Positions 19,701 through 26,219 of a stretch of DNA of 64,000 bases are shown piece by piece. The stretch's first letter is position 1. Each line of letters starts with the position of its first letter. The notes beneath the pieces were generated by a model. That model was given only the letters and a program-made list of their open reading frames with translations, did no database searches and was not told the origin of the DNA. The DNA comes from Flavobacteriales bacterium. GTDB taxonomy: Bacteria > Bacteroidota > Bacteroidia > NS11-12g > UBA9320. The stretch spans positions 62,001 through 126,000 of the forward strand of contig JACJZU010000001.1 in NCBI GenBank assembly GCA_020635435.1, in the 5' to 3' direction. A program made the position numbers and the translations under genes.

Positions 19701-20016
19701 TGCATTTTCGTAAGGGTTCTAAGGCCCGATCGCGTGCTGTTTCGGATATGAAATGTAGTACGACATAGTTCGCCAATGCCGCATTTCCGGATTTAAAAAC
19801 AGGCTCCATTTTCTCAATGCCCAAGATTTGAAAATCTCCTTTGCTAAGACAGATCGCATATTCATTCAAACCATCAACCGGGCGGACAAGCTCAACGATC
19901 AATTGTCGATCTTCAGGAAGCTTATTTTGAGCAAGACATAATTCGGAGAACCCGTTCAGGAAGAAGAACACTCCGAAAAAAAAGGGACCTATTCGCGCTA
20001 ATTTTCGGGAAATCAT
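13714..20016 (-). CDS. Giant secreted subtilisin-like protease with PKD domains, FG-GAP repeats and T9SS type B sorting domain
   Basis: The gene encodes about 2100 residues from the ATG at 20016, chosen because it begins a clean signal peptide (ISRKLARIGPFFFGVFFFLN, cleavage near CLA/Q). An in-frame GTG lies at 20043. After a propeptide-like region comes an S8 protease domain (about 135-425) with Asp157 in AVVDDAVYIDHEDL, His220 in HGTHVAG, Asn315 in AAGNDG and Ser383 in NGTSMASP. A PKD domain (about 460-535), ten clear plus two degraded FG-GAP repeats (about 635-1445), two more PKD-like domains and several Ig-like or cysteine-pair repeats follow. The last 85-90 residues (YPSAFTPD, LTIYNRLGVVVFSS, WDGTYKGEPALPGVYAV) form the gliding-motility-associated C-terminal domain used for type IX secretion. 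Substrate is unknown; surface attachment or glycan binding by the propeller is inference. Confidence 0.93.
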   Translation of the reverse strand: MISRKLARIGPFFFGVFFFLNGFSELCLAQNKLPEDRQLIVELVRPVDGLNEYAICLSKGDFQILGIEKMEPVFKSGNAALANYVVLHFISETARDRALEPLRKCNAIRSVEEVPVYDHFYTPNDLQASQWALKKIKATQAWDRATGAASVVLAVVDDAVYIDHEDLKPVLWMNTAEIPGNGIDDDGNGYIDDLNGWDAHLSMWDPRPDSMLRINGKQYHGTHVAGIAAAATDNNLGIASVSFNVSLMSIKASYSSGGVARLSTLALLRGIEYAVVNNARVINMSWGGKGRTSAMQAVLNMAHDSGVVLVAAAGNDGRNSMATWANYPAAYDHVIAVGSTDSMDRKSDFSSYYSQVDVMAPGSEIYSCLARSSSSYGFLNGTSMASPLVAGLCALMLSKNSSLNPDDVEQCLKSSCDDISSLNSSYSGGIGAGRINVQKAIECFKAVIARFEAENQQICPGSSVRYKNHSFGKALSYAWTFPGGTPGSSTSPEPVITYSSSGTFTARLIASNGKEWDTLELKNVVKVAEPSASIETFPDTLYAGQNGLIGIKLNGRAPFEIAMRHANGIDTLRNIGTPYFYYPIRPNITSQYDLVYVMDAGCLGQAQGTAKVVVVEFNWNKSVSLNCINVLRHQKISQTEGGFKGSLHDNNVFGHEMDVIGDVDGDGTDDLAVGAVWDNDGGTRKGAFFVLFMNPDGTVKAHQKISEKSGGFNSKLDVDDRFGHAIEGLGDLNGDNIPDLLVGAPLDDDGGNGRGACYILCLNRDGTVKRESKISSLTNGFTNTLSNGDGFGQRAILLGDVNGDGNLEIAISSIWDDDGGSDRGAVYILSIDKDGNVKGKQKISSTQGNFKGNLENNDYFSSGMCVAGDLDKDGVVDILVSARGDDDGGSNRGAVYVLFLTKNLTVKSYNKISSTSGGLGSNILDDEDNFGISIDALGDINGGGRPVFAVGAFLDDDGGKDLGAVYLISLDNNGTVHELNKISTQAGHFNGDLDQGDNFGWGMTTGDLDKNGIPELFVGAELDDDGGTNRGAVWMLDLGSTCEASCLNIGLDHVLSATQGYFKTNFDGSDRFGCSLSPAGDWDKNGYADYFVGAKHRDEGGIKRGAVYLLLMGQADSVIDFRKYSGTNSAFGYTVDDYDDFGNAVSVIGDIDNDGIPELAVGTPADDDGGFGKGAVYILFTDNSGNLRKASKISSSYGGLGSLPSDARFGTSVYGVGDVDNDGIPDLAVGAPRYNNVGAVLILTLKADGSVKNKFLLSHQTGGMTALDAEDYFGCSIASPGDVDGNGVPDLLVGAKRDDDGAVNSGAFYLIFLNSSIAARKVIKISNSSPNFSNVWEQEGLSAENLSCKLFSGGVLEVFSSQAYRELNDYGGVFTLSFDTTGSVRDYQILDRFHKAMNGRLAAEDRFGGGITYTQTSFNSGRLLVGADFTDHGGTDNGALYFFTVRDTCLIEPAICEFSGQIAHSEPCISDSLQFSYTAKGASNETLYDVKWSFGDGGGTNGLGPVNHQFPGPGKYRVDAEFYVLKDDRLCRDTASLTLTLFDTLIITLPDADTVCRGNSVLPLPGLLSCSRMTDKIQWTPNIEISGDTLLQPTITATRSRWYYVDIMSLSGLRQRDSIFIFVDTGCCPSITRIAASETQICQGGTVRFQDSSERFGNSKFTWNFGSNAIPSTYTGTNPGLIRFTQSGLYKIRLIKDDDCGLDTAYHELIVASPPNIPEFQDTALCFGDSLYISLPDLAVGQFFDWSPRGILKDTLGNRLKYIAQSDQTFHFTVTDVFSSCSSTDSMRIKLRSSDLRLLGSDTSYCQNSAVDLVVSDTTAQGYVWSTGATSPRITVNSEGWYWVEHSSPCLSRDSVFVKEIDLPALELGPDISTCDSSNVPLSNKFQSSNVSYQWSTGELTEQISVSATGRYSLVLDSAGCRASDSVYVQFNRSIPFSLGADTAICPDSRFTLDYGFLGADDYSWSDGTKGPQLITSSEGKYWLKVVQNGCVSSDTLLVRFKDCNCRVLYPSAFTPDRTEGLNDTYQPYVECPISESKLTIYNRLGVVVFSSEDPKAKWDGTYKGEPALPGVYAVEFHYALNRGSFLERHFDYSRVLLVR
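15680..18120 (-). repeat. Array of FG-GAP/VCBS-type coding repeats
   Basis: Within the subtilase gene, units of about 60-70 codons repeat. Each has a calcium-loop core of the form GDxDxDGxPDLxVGA, followed by DDDGGxxRGAVYxL and then KISxxxGGF. Ten units are clear and two more at the 3' side are degenerate. FG-GAP repeats of this type fold into integrin-alpha-like beta-propeller blades, usually seven per propeller, so the array could form one propeller with extra blades or two partial ones. Confidence 0.85.
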
Positions 20017-20062
20017 ATGTGGGAATTTAAGCCTACCGATCACTAAAAATCAAATCCGACCC

Positions 20063-20144
20063 AATTAATTGATAAGCCTCAAAGTCGAATTCGGGAAGGA
20101 TATTGGACTTCAACCGTAAAAATTCACTCTTAATTAATTGATAA
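20063..20144. repeat. Direct repeat AATTAATTGATAA in the subtilase/glycosyltransferase spacer
   Basis: The 13-mer AATTAATTGATAA occurs at 20063-20075 and again at 20132-20144. Both copies are in the same orientation, 69 bp apart, in the 300-bp spacer upstream of both the minus-strand subtilase and the plus-strand glycosyltransferase. The second copy is followed by TCAATT, which makes it locally palindromic. Possible roles are regulator binding or simple A+T-rich leader sequence. Confidence 0.35.
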
Positions 20145-20284
20145 TCAATTGGTGGAAACGATATAGATAAAAAAAGGCCACAGATTGTCATTTTTCTAAA
20201 GCGACAAGGACTCATTGATTGTCTGATTCCACGGAATGATGGCGTTGCATCAACCTAAAGTCCGTCCGATCCGTGCCGAATGTT

Positions 20285-20292
20285 TAGCTTTG
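20285..20292 (+). promoter_or_regulatory. -7 promoter box upstream of the glycosyltransferase at 20320
   Basis: A perfect TAGCTTTG match to TAnnTTTG lies 27 nt before the TTG start at 20320. No TTG at the usual -33 distance is visible. If it is used, the leader would be about 20 nt, and the three genes 20320-25048 would form a transcription unit separate from the genes upstream of the subtilase. Confidence 0.4.
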
Positions 20293-20319
20293 CCCCGCCT
20301 AACATTTGCGCTATAACCG

Positions 20320-21531
20320 TTGAAAGCTCTCTACCTGCGAACCGTATATTTTCTCGGCGTTAAGTCGGGAGGAAGCGTTACCCACACGGCAGGTGTGATC
20401 AACGCACTCAGTGGTTCAATCGAGCTGGATGTTTACAGCAACGACACACTGCCCGATGTGCAGCATAAGGTTCAGATCATTACTCCCATTTTAAAAGGCG
20501 TACCTGTACTGAACGAGCTGCTTTACAATTTCAAAGTTTTGAGCCGATTTCGTAAGCTGAAATCGGGTGATTATGACTTTATCTATCAGCGTTACAGCGG
20601 TGAATCTTTCAACGGAGCCCGTTTAAGTCAACGATCCGGCATCCCGTTCGTTCTGGAATTCAACTCATCCGAGGTGTGGAAACTCCAAAATTGGAGCAGA
20701 ACCACTAACCCGCTGAAAAACGTGTTGAAAAAGTTTATTCAATTGCCCATTACGAGAAGGATCGAGACATATAATTTGAAAAGAGCCTCACTGATCGTCG
20801 TGGTTTCGGAAGTTCTCCGCGATAATTTGATCCAGGAGGGCATCTCGGCATCAAAGATCCTGGTAAACCCAAATGGTGTGAACCCGGAGCGCTTCGATCT
20901 GCCGGATAAGGATCCGGAGATCCTCAAAAAATTTGGACTGCAGGATAAGTTTGTCGTTGGTTTCATTGGCACATTCGGCAAATGGCATGGAGTTGTTGAA
21001 CTGGCACAAGCGGCAGTACGCTTCTTCGAAAAATATCCCGAGTATCGCGATGAGGTTCGCTTCCTCATCGTGGGTTCAGGGAAACTCTTCCCCGAGGTGG
21101 AAACCATTATCCGAAATAGTCCCTTTGCCGATCAGATACATCTCACAGGTAATGTTCCTCAGGAAGAAAGTCCGCGCTATTTGAAATGCTGCGACTTATT
21201 CCTCTCCCCTCATATCCCGAACCCCGACGGAACACGCTTTTTTGGATCCCCTACGAAACTTTTCGAATACATGGCCTGTGGCCGACCGATCATCGCCAGT
21301 GCACTGGACCAGATCGCAGATATATTCGAGCATGGCGAGAGCGCCCACCTTGTGGAACCCGCTAATATTGAAGAATTGGCCGATGCAATTGCAGCACTTC
21401 GAGCCAACGAGAATTACCGAACTAAACTGGCAGAAGGTGCGCTGGAATTAATGCGGAGTACTTACACCTGGGAAAGACACGTAGAACGTATACTTAGGCG
21501 AATGGAAGAATTGAAACTGATCCGAAAATGA
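20320..21531 (+). CDS. GT4 family glycosyltransferase (paralogue of the gene at 12503)
   Basis: This 403-residue GT-B enzyme starts at a TTG (KALYLRT follows). It shares the pattern GGSVTHTAGVINA, IYQRYSGESFNGARLSQR, FIGTFGKWHG and NPDGTRFFGSPTKLFEYMA with the protein encoded at 12503-13741. No other good start lies nearby, and the aligned N-terminus of the paralogue supports this one. It overlaps the heparinase-like gene by 4 bp (ATGA). It probably adds one sugar of the repeat unit; donor and linkage cannot be predicted. Confidence 0.92.
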   Translation: MKALYLRTVYFLGVKSGGSVTHTAGVINALSGSIELDVYSNDTLPDVQHKVQIITPILKGVPVLNELLYNFKVLSRFRKLKSGDYDFIYQRYSGESFNGARLSQRSGIPFVLEFNSSEVWKLQNWSRTTNPLKNVLKKFIQLPITRRIETYNLKRASLIVVVSEVLRDNLIQEGISASKILVNPNGVNPERFDLPDKDPEILKKFGLQDKFVVGFIGTFGKWHGVVELAQAAVRFFEKYPEYRDEVRFLIVGSGKLFPEVETIIRNSPFADQIHLTGNVPQEESPRYLKCCDLFLSPHIPNPDGTRFFGSPTKLFEYMACGRPIIASALDQIADIFEHGESAHLVEPANIEELADAIAALRANENYRTKLAEGALELMRSTYTWERHVERILRRMEELKLIRK

Positions 21532-23738
21532 GTTGGATTGCCAAATTGAAGATGCTGAGCAAATTTCCGCCCGGCGTGCTCTACCACAAGGCTTTGAATA
21601 AGCTGAAAACGCGCAAAGAACACGAGCGTTATCTCAAACATATCCTGCCAGTGGATCCACGAGTACCATCCACGGATCCAACCCGGCCTCCGATCGAAAT
21701 TGCTTCTGATTTCTTCCGGATCAAAGAATTGGATTTTTCTGGCATAGATGCAGGCACCGCTCATTGGCTGCTGGAACGCTATCGCGAAAAACGCTTCGAT
21801 CTGTTGGGCAGTGGTTGGGTTTACAATCGATACGATTCAGAAGCTTATGGTTTGGAAGGGCATCGCTTTGCCAATTCATTAAAACTCAAGCCCGAACCAA
21901 AAGGTAACTGGATCGAAAACGTAGTAGCCCCGGCTCATGTACCTTTTTCACGCGAATTGTGGACTTGGATTCAGGATTTAGACCCGAACTATGTGCCCAT
22001 CGATTGGCAACGCGATTTCAAAAGCGGCTTCCGCTGGGATGCCAAGTTAGACTACAGCAGGCAACGCAAACTTATGGAGGGGCAAATTGGCATCGATCTC
22101 AAAGTGCCCTGGGAATTGAGTCGCCTACAGCATCTACCTCAGATGGCGGTACTATCCGAAAGCCTCGATATCCGAAAGGAATTCGCGGTTGAATACCTGT
22201 GTCAAACTCTGGATTTCATATTGGCCAACCCGATCGGTATGGGTGTGAACTTCAATTGCCCAATGGACATTGGTATACGTGTGGCCAATATGCTTTTGGC
22301 ATTCGATCTTTTCCAGGATCGGCTCGATGCGCAAGTCCTCGTTCGATTCAAACCTATTCTCGCCACTTATATCCTGGAGTCTTGCCGACATATTGCTCAG
22401 GATATGGAATATCGGGAAGGACTCACGTCAAATCACTATCTGGGGAACGTGCTCGGAATTCTATTCGGTGCGGCGTATCTGAATCAGGGCGTGTTGCAGG
22501 ATCAGTTTCTGGCTTACGGAATTCAGGAGTTGCAACGCAGTATGGACAGGCAATTCTTTAACGATGGAAGCAATTTCGAAGGATCCACCTCTTATCACCG
22601 CTTAAGTGGCGAAATGATGGCCCTGGGACTTGCGCTCGTTCTGAGATTTGGCCCGGAACATCGCGATCGCCTCAAGTGTTATACGAATTCGGACTGGAAC
22701 TTCGCAGGTCCGCTCTTCCCTGCTACTGAACAGGTATTTAACGCCGGATCAGCAGCGATTTTGCCAAGGTCCTTTTTCGAAAAACTGGCAAAAAGTGCTC
22801 AGTTCAGCAAGGATATTGCGAAGCCAATGGGAACTATTCCCCAATTCGGCGATAATGATTCGGGGCGCTTTTTCAGGCTCACTCCAACGGGCCGCTTTCG
22901 ATCCAAAAACGAAGCCCAGGACAGTTTCGAACATCTTCCCGCTGAATATTGGAATTCAATGGAATTCGACTCTTTTTGGGAGGAGGATGCCCTCGATCAT
23001 ACCCCTTTTACAGCCCTGGTAGATGGAATTTTTGAAAAAAACGGAGCGAGCACCTGTTCGCTTGAATACGCTGTGGGTAGTGGTGCAATAAATTCCTCGG
23101 AACTCAGGCCATATCCGGTTTCAATTGGATTACCCGAATCGTTTGCCAAGGAATCTTCTGTAGAATTGCCCTACACATCTACGCATATGATACCCCTTTG
23201 GGATAGCCTTCCGGCAGCCCTGAAACGATTCTACTATCCTGATTTTCAGCTATTAGGCATTAAAGGTGATGAATTTTATGTGGCCCTTGTCGGGATGAGC
23301 AACCCGGAACAACATCACTCTCTCTCCCATGTGCACAACGACAAGCTCCATGTAGAACTTGAATTCGCGGGTCAATCTCTTTTGAGGGATCCCGGTACTT
23401 ATCTCTACACACCAATTCCAAAATGGCGGGTCGATTTCCGCAGCGTATTTGCCCACAATACAGCCATCACTGGCGATCAGGAGCAAAACCGTCCTTTGGA
23501 AGGCAGGCTCGGGTTATTCAATATGATGCACGACGTGCGTTTTACCGCGGAAACCTTCTCAGATACTGCGTTAGGCGGGATCATACGCTATCGCGACATC
23601 GTTCATCGCCGCAAAGTTGAGCTTACGAACTCCGGGATTACCATTACCGATTCTTGTAACAAACCATTTATGGTGAACTTCGAGCCCTTTGAATTCTATT
23701 CGCCGGGTTACGGAAAACGCTTGCGTGTAAGAAATTGA
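21528..23738 (+). CDS. Heparinase II/III-like polysaccharide lyase family protein
   Basis: The 736-residue protein has an all-helical N-terminal toroid region with the heparinase II/III N-domain signature (NPIGMGVNFNCPMDIGIRVANMLLAFDLF, about residues 230-258, and GLTSNHYLGN). A C-terminal beta-sandwich region contains HHSLSHVHNDKLHVELEFAG, LRDPGTYLYT and FAHNTA. Members are lyases acting on uronic-acid polysaccharides. Cytosolic or cell-envelope versions recur in bacterial exopolysaccharide loci, where they may trim or modify the glycan. No signal peptide is visible. Four-base overlaps on both sides (ATGA upstream, TTGA downstream) show tight co-expression with the flanking glycosyltransferases. 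Confidence 0.85.
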   Translation: MSWIAKLKMLSKFPPGVLYHKALNKLKTRKEHERYLKHILPVDPRVPSTDPTRPPIEIASDFFRIKELDFSGIDAGTAHWLLERYREKRFDLLGSGWVYNRYDSEAYGLEGHRFANSLKLKPEPKGNWIENVVAPAHVPFSRELWTWIQDLDPNYVPIDWQRDFKSGFRWDAKLDYSRQRKLMEGQIGIDLKVPWELSRLQHLPQMAVLSESLDIRKEFAVEYLCQTLDFILANPIGMGVNFNCPMDIGIRVANMLLAFDLFQDRLDAQVLVRFKPILATYILESCRHIAQDMEYREGLTSNHYLGNVLGILFGAAYLNQGVLQDQFLAYGIQELQRSMDRQFFNDGSNFEGSTSYHRLSGEMMALGLALVLRFGPEHRDRLKCYTNSDWNFAGPLFPATEQVFNAGSAAILPRSFFEKLAKSAQFSKDIAKPMGTIPQFGDNDSGRFFRLTPTGRFRSKNEAQDSFEHLPAEYWNSMEFDSFWEEDALDHTPFTALVDGIFEKNGASTCSLEYAVGSGAINSSELRPYPVSIGLPESFAKESSVELPYTSTHMIPLWDSLPAALKRFYYPDFQLLGIKGDEFYVALVGMSNPEQHHSLSHVHNDKLHVELEFAGQSLLRDPGTYLYTPIPKWRVDFRSVFAHNTAITGDQEQNRPLEGRLGLFNMMHDVRFTAETFSDTALGGIIRYRDIVHRRKVELTNSGITITDSCNKPFMVNFEPFEFYSPGYGKRLRVRN

Positions 23739-25048
23739 AGAAAGTACTGATCATATCCTATTACTGGCCACCTGCAGGAGGTGGAGGTGTTCAGCGATGG
23801 TTGAAAATGAGTAAGTACCTGCCCGAAAATGGCTGGCAACCAATCATTTACACGCCCTCGAACGGAGAAGCACCTGTTATCGATGAGTCGCTGTTGGCCG
23901 AAATACATCCCGATCTTAAAACGGTGCGTACAAAGATCTGGGAGCCTTATTCCTTCTATAAACTCCTCACTGGCCGCAAACGTTCCGAACGCGTTTATTC
24001 CGGGTTCATCAGTTCAAAAAAAGAAAGCTTCGCTCAAAAGCTGAGTGTATTCATCCGGGGGAACTTCTTCATTCCGGATGCGCGCAAATTCTGGATACGC
24101 CCATCGATCCGATTCCTGAAAAAATACTTGCGCGAAAATCCGGTGGATGCGATCATCTCTACAGGTCCTCCACATAGTATGCATCGGATTGCATTGGGAG
24201 TAGCCCCACCCCTCGGAATTCCGTGGATCGCAGATTTTCGGGATCCCTGGACTCGCATTGATTTTTACGATCAATTACGCCTTACAAAATGGGGCGATCG
24301 TCGCCACCGCCGGATGGAAGCTGAGGTGCTGCGCGATGCGACCAAAATCGTTACGGTGAGTCCGAGTTGGGCTTCCGACTTCAAGGATATATCCGGCAGA
24401 AACGATATAAAGATCATCACCAATGGCTACGATCCTGCAGATTTCGGACAGATCGAACAGCGAACGGAAGATCGCTTCGTGCTTTGCCATGTGGGATCCA
24501 TGAATAAAGACCGCAACCCATACGTACTGTGGGACGCCCTTGCAGAGCTTATAAAAGACCATGGATTTGCCTCAAAATTGTGCATTCAGCTCATCGGACA
24601 GGTCGATCACAGCATCCTGGAATCACTTGATTCAAAGGGGTTAACTCCATACCTGGAACATATCCCCTTCGTAGCGCACAGCGAGGTTCCGGCTTACCTT
24701 CAGGCTGCTTCGCTCCTTTTGTTACCTGTGAACGATACACCGAACAGCATGGGTGTGGTACCCGGCAAACTTTTCGAGTACATGGGTTCGGGTAAGCCGA
24801 TCCTGGCCATTGGGCCGGAAAAAGGAGACACGGCAGCTTTCATCCGGGAATCCGGTTCGGGATCTGTAATTGGTTATTCCGATCTGGACAGAGCGATCGA
24901 AGTCGTAAAAAGAACCTGCGAAAACCGCAGCGAGGGGCTTGATCATCAGCAAGGGTCGATCTCGCGCTTCAGCCGAAAACAACTGGCACAACAGTACACG
25001 CAGTTATTGGATTCCTTACTGAATCCAACATTGAAAAATCACGGATGA
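23735..25048 (+). CDS. GT4-like glycosyltransferase, WcaI/WbuB-like
   Basis: The 437-residue protein starts at a TTG that overlaps the preceding stop (TTGA). The N-terminus ISYYWPPAGGGGVQRWLKMSKYL is typical of a GT4 branch found in capsule and colanic-acid loci. Later motifs include ISTGPPHSMHRIAL, ADFRDPWTRIDF, LCHVGSMNKDRNP and the donor-site PGKLFEYMGSGKPILAIGP. It is the last plus-strand gene of the polysaccharide cluster and is followed by a hairpin terminator. The sugar donor is unknown. Confidence 0.9.
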   Translation: MKKVLIISYYWPPAGGGGVQRWLKMSKYLPENGWQPIIYTPSNGEAPVIDESLLAEIHPDLKTVRTKIWEPYSFYKLLTGRKRSERVYSGFISSKKESFAQKLSVFIRGNFFIPDARKFWIRPSIRFLKKYLRENPVDAIISTGPPHSMHRIALGVAPPLGIPWIADFRDPWTRIDFYDQLRLTKWGDRRHRRMEAEVLRDATKIVTVSPSWASDFKDISGRNDIKIITNGYDPADFGQIEQRTEDRFVLCHVGSMNKDRNPYVLWDALAELIKDHGFASKLCIQLIGQVDHSILESLDSKGLTPYLEHIPFVAHSEVPAYLQAASLLLLPVNDTPNSMGVVPGKLFEYMGSGKPILAIGPEKGDTAAFIRESGSGSVIGYSDLDRAIEVVKRTCENRSEGLDHQQGSISRFSRKQLAQQYTQLLDSLLNPTLKNHG

Positions 25049-25057
25049 GTATCAAAT

Positions 25058-25080
25058 ACCGACTGAAAATTGCAGTCGGT
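25058..25080. terminator. Bidirectional hairpin between convergent genes
   Basis: A perfect 8-bp stem ACCGACTG / CAGTCGGT with a 7-nt A+T-rich loop (AAAATTG) fills most of the 43-bp gap between the ends of the plus-strand glycosyltransferase (25048) and minus-strand wecB (25092). There is no strong T run on either side, so it may work in both directions but only moderately well. Confidence 0.6.
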
Positions 25081-25091
25081 GTATCCTGCCC

Positions 25092-26189
25092 TCAGAGAAT
25101 GTCTTTCAAGACCTCCACAATACGCTCCGTGGACTTGCCATCCCAAAGTGGAGGTATCGCACCGGTTTTATAGGTGCCATCGCTGATGGAATCGATATAG
25201 GATCCCACAATTTCCGGTTCAAAAGGAACAAGTGTGTTGGTTCCGATATCGATCGTGCTGGGACGTTCCGTATTCTCGCGCAGGGTGAGGCAAGGAACTT
25301 GTCGGAAGGTAGTTTCCTCCTGTATACCACCACTATCGGTGAGTACAAATTTGCACTTGGCGATCAAATGCTGGAAAGCCAGATAGTCCAATGGCGGTGT
25401 AAGGATGATCCGCTTATTGTCCTCCACTCGTTTCAGCAGGCCATGGGTTTCCAGACTCTTGCTGGTACGCGGATGGATGGGAAAAACGATCTTGTAGCGC
25501 TTTGTGGCGTATTCCAGAATATGGATCAGTTTGAGTAGGTTCTCCTCCGTATCCACATTGGAAGGACGGTGCATGGTCATGAGTACGAAGCCACCCTCTT
25601 CCAGATCATAATCCTTCATCACTGAGCTGCGCTGAATATGATCTTCAAATGCAACCAGGGTATCGATCATGGTATTGCCCACAAAATGTATCCTGCCGGG
25701 TGCATGCTCATTTCTGAGGTGATCCAAACCGCTTTGTTCCGTTACGAAATACTCGTCGGTGATCTGATCGGTGAGCAATCGATTGATCTCTTCCGGCATG
25801 CCGCGGTCGAAACTTCGAAGTCCACTCTCAAGGTGTCCGAGTCGGGTGTCGGTTTTATTGGCGGCAATTGCAGCTGCCAGGGTGGAATTCACATCACCGG
25901 GAACTATGGCAATATCCGGTTTCCACTCCAGAAAAATGGCACTTAGTCGCTTGATGATCTCACCTACTTGTTCAGCGGGACTCATCCCCTTCACATCGAG
26001 GTAAATATCCGGTTCGCGCAGTCCGAATTGCTCGAAGAATATGTCGCTCATATTCTTATCGTAGTGCTGCCCGGTATGGATGAGCTTCATTTCGAACGCG
26101 TCACCGTAAGTTTTCAATACGCGCTCAAACTGGGTAACCTTTATGAAGTTGGGTCTTGTTCCAACTACGATCGCAACTTTCTTTGTCAT
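25092..26189 (-). CDS. wecB: UDP-N-acetylglucosamine 2-epimerase (non-hydrolysing)
   Basis: This cytosolic enzyme interconverts UDP-GlcNAc and UDP-ManNAc. From the ATG at 26189 it has 365 residues and starts with the family signature KKVAIVVGTRPNFIK; an upstream ATG at 26219 would add ten unrelated residues. Further motifs are HTGQHYDKNMSDIFFEQFGL, VPGDVNSTLAAAIAA, HLESGLRSFDRGMPEEINR and the UDP-site TDSGGIQEE. All the usual catalytic acidic and histidine positions appear present. It lies 30 bp downstream of the YfhO-like gene, in the same direction. UDP-ManNAc is a precursor of many surface glycans, so the enzyme may serve the neighbouring locus. Confidence 0.95.
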   Translation of the reverse strand: MTKKVAIVVGTRPNFIKVTQFERVLKTYGDAFEMKLIHTGQHYDKNMSDIFFEQFGLREPDIYLDVKGMSPAEQVGEIIKRLSAIFLEWKPDIAIVPGDVNSTLAAAIAANKTDTRLGHLESGLRSFDRGMPEEINRLLTDQITDEYFVTEQSGLDHLRNEHAPGRIHFVGNTMIDTLVAFEDHIQRSSVMKDYDLEEGGFVLMTMHRPSNVDTEENLLKLIHILEYATKRYKIVFPIHPRTSKSLETHGLLKRVEDNKRIILTPPLDYLAFQHLIAKCKFVLTDSGGIQEETTFRQVPCLTLRENTERPSTIDIGTNTLVPFEPEIVGSYIDSISDGTYKTGAIPPLWDGKSTERIVEVLKDIL

Positions 26190-26219
26190 GGCCTGCAAAT
26201 GAGCCGCAAAAAAAGACAA

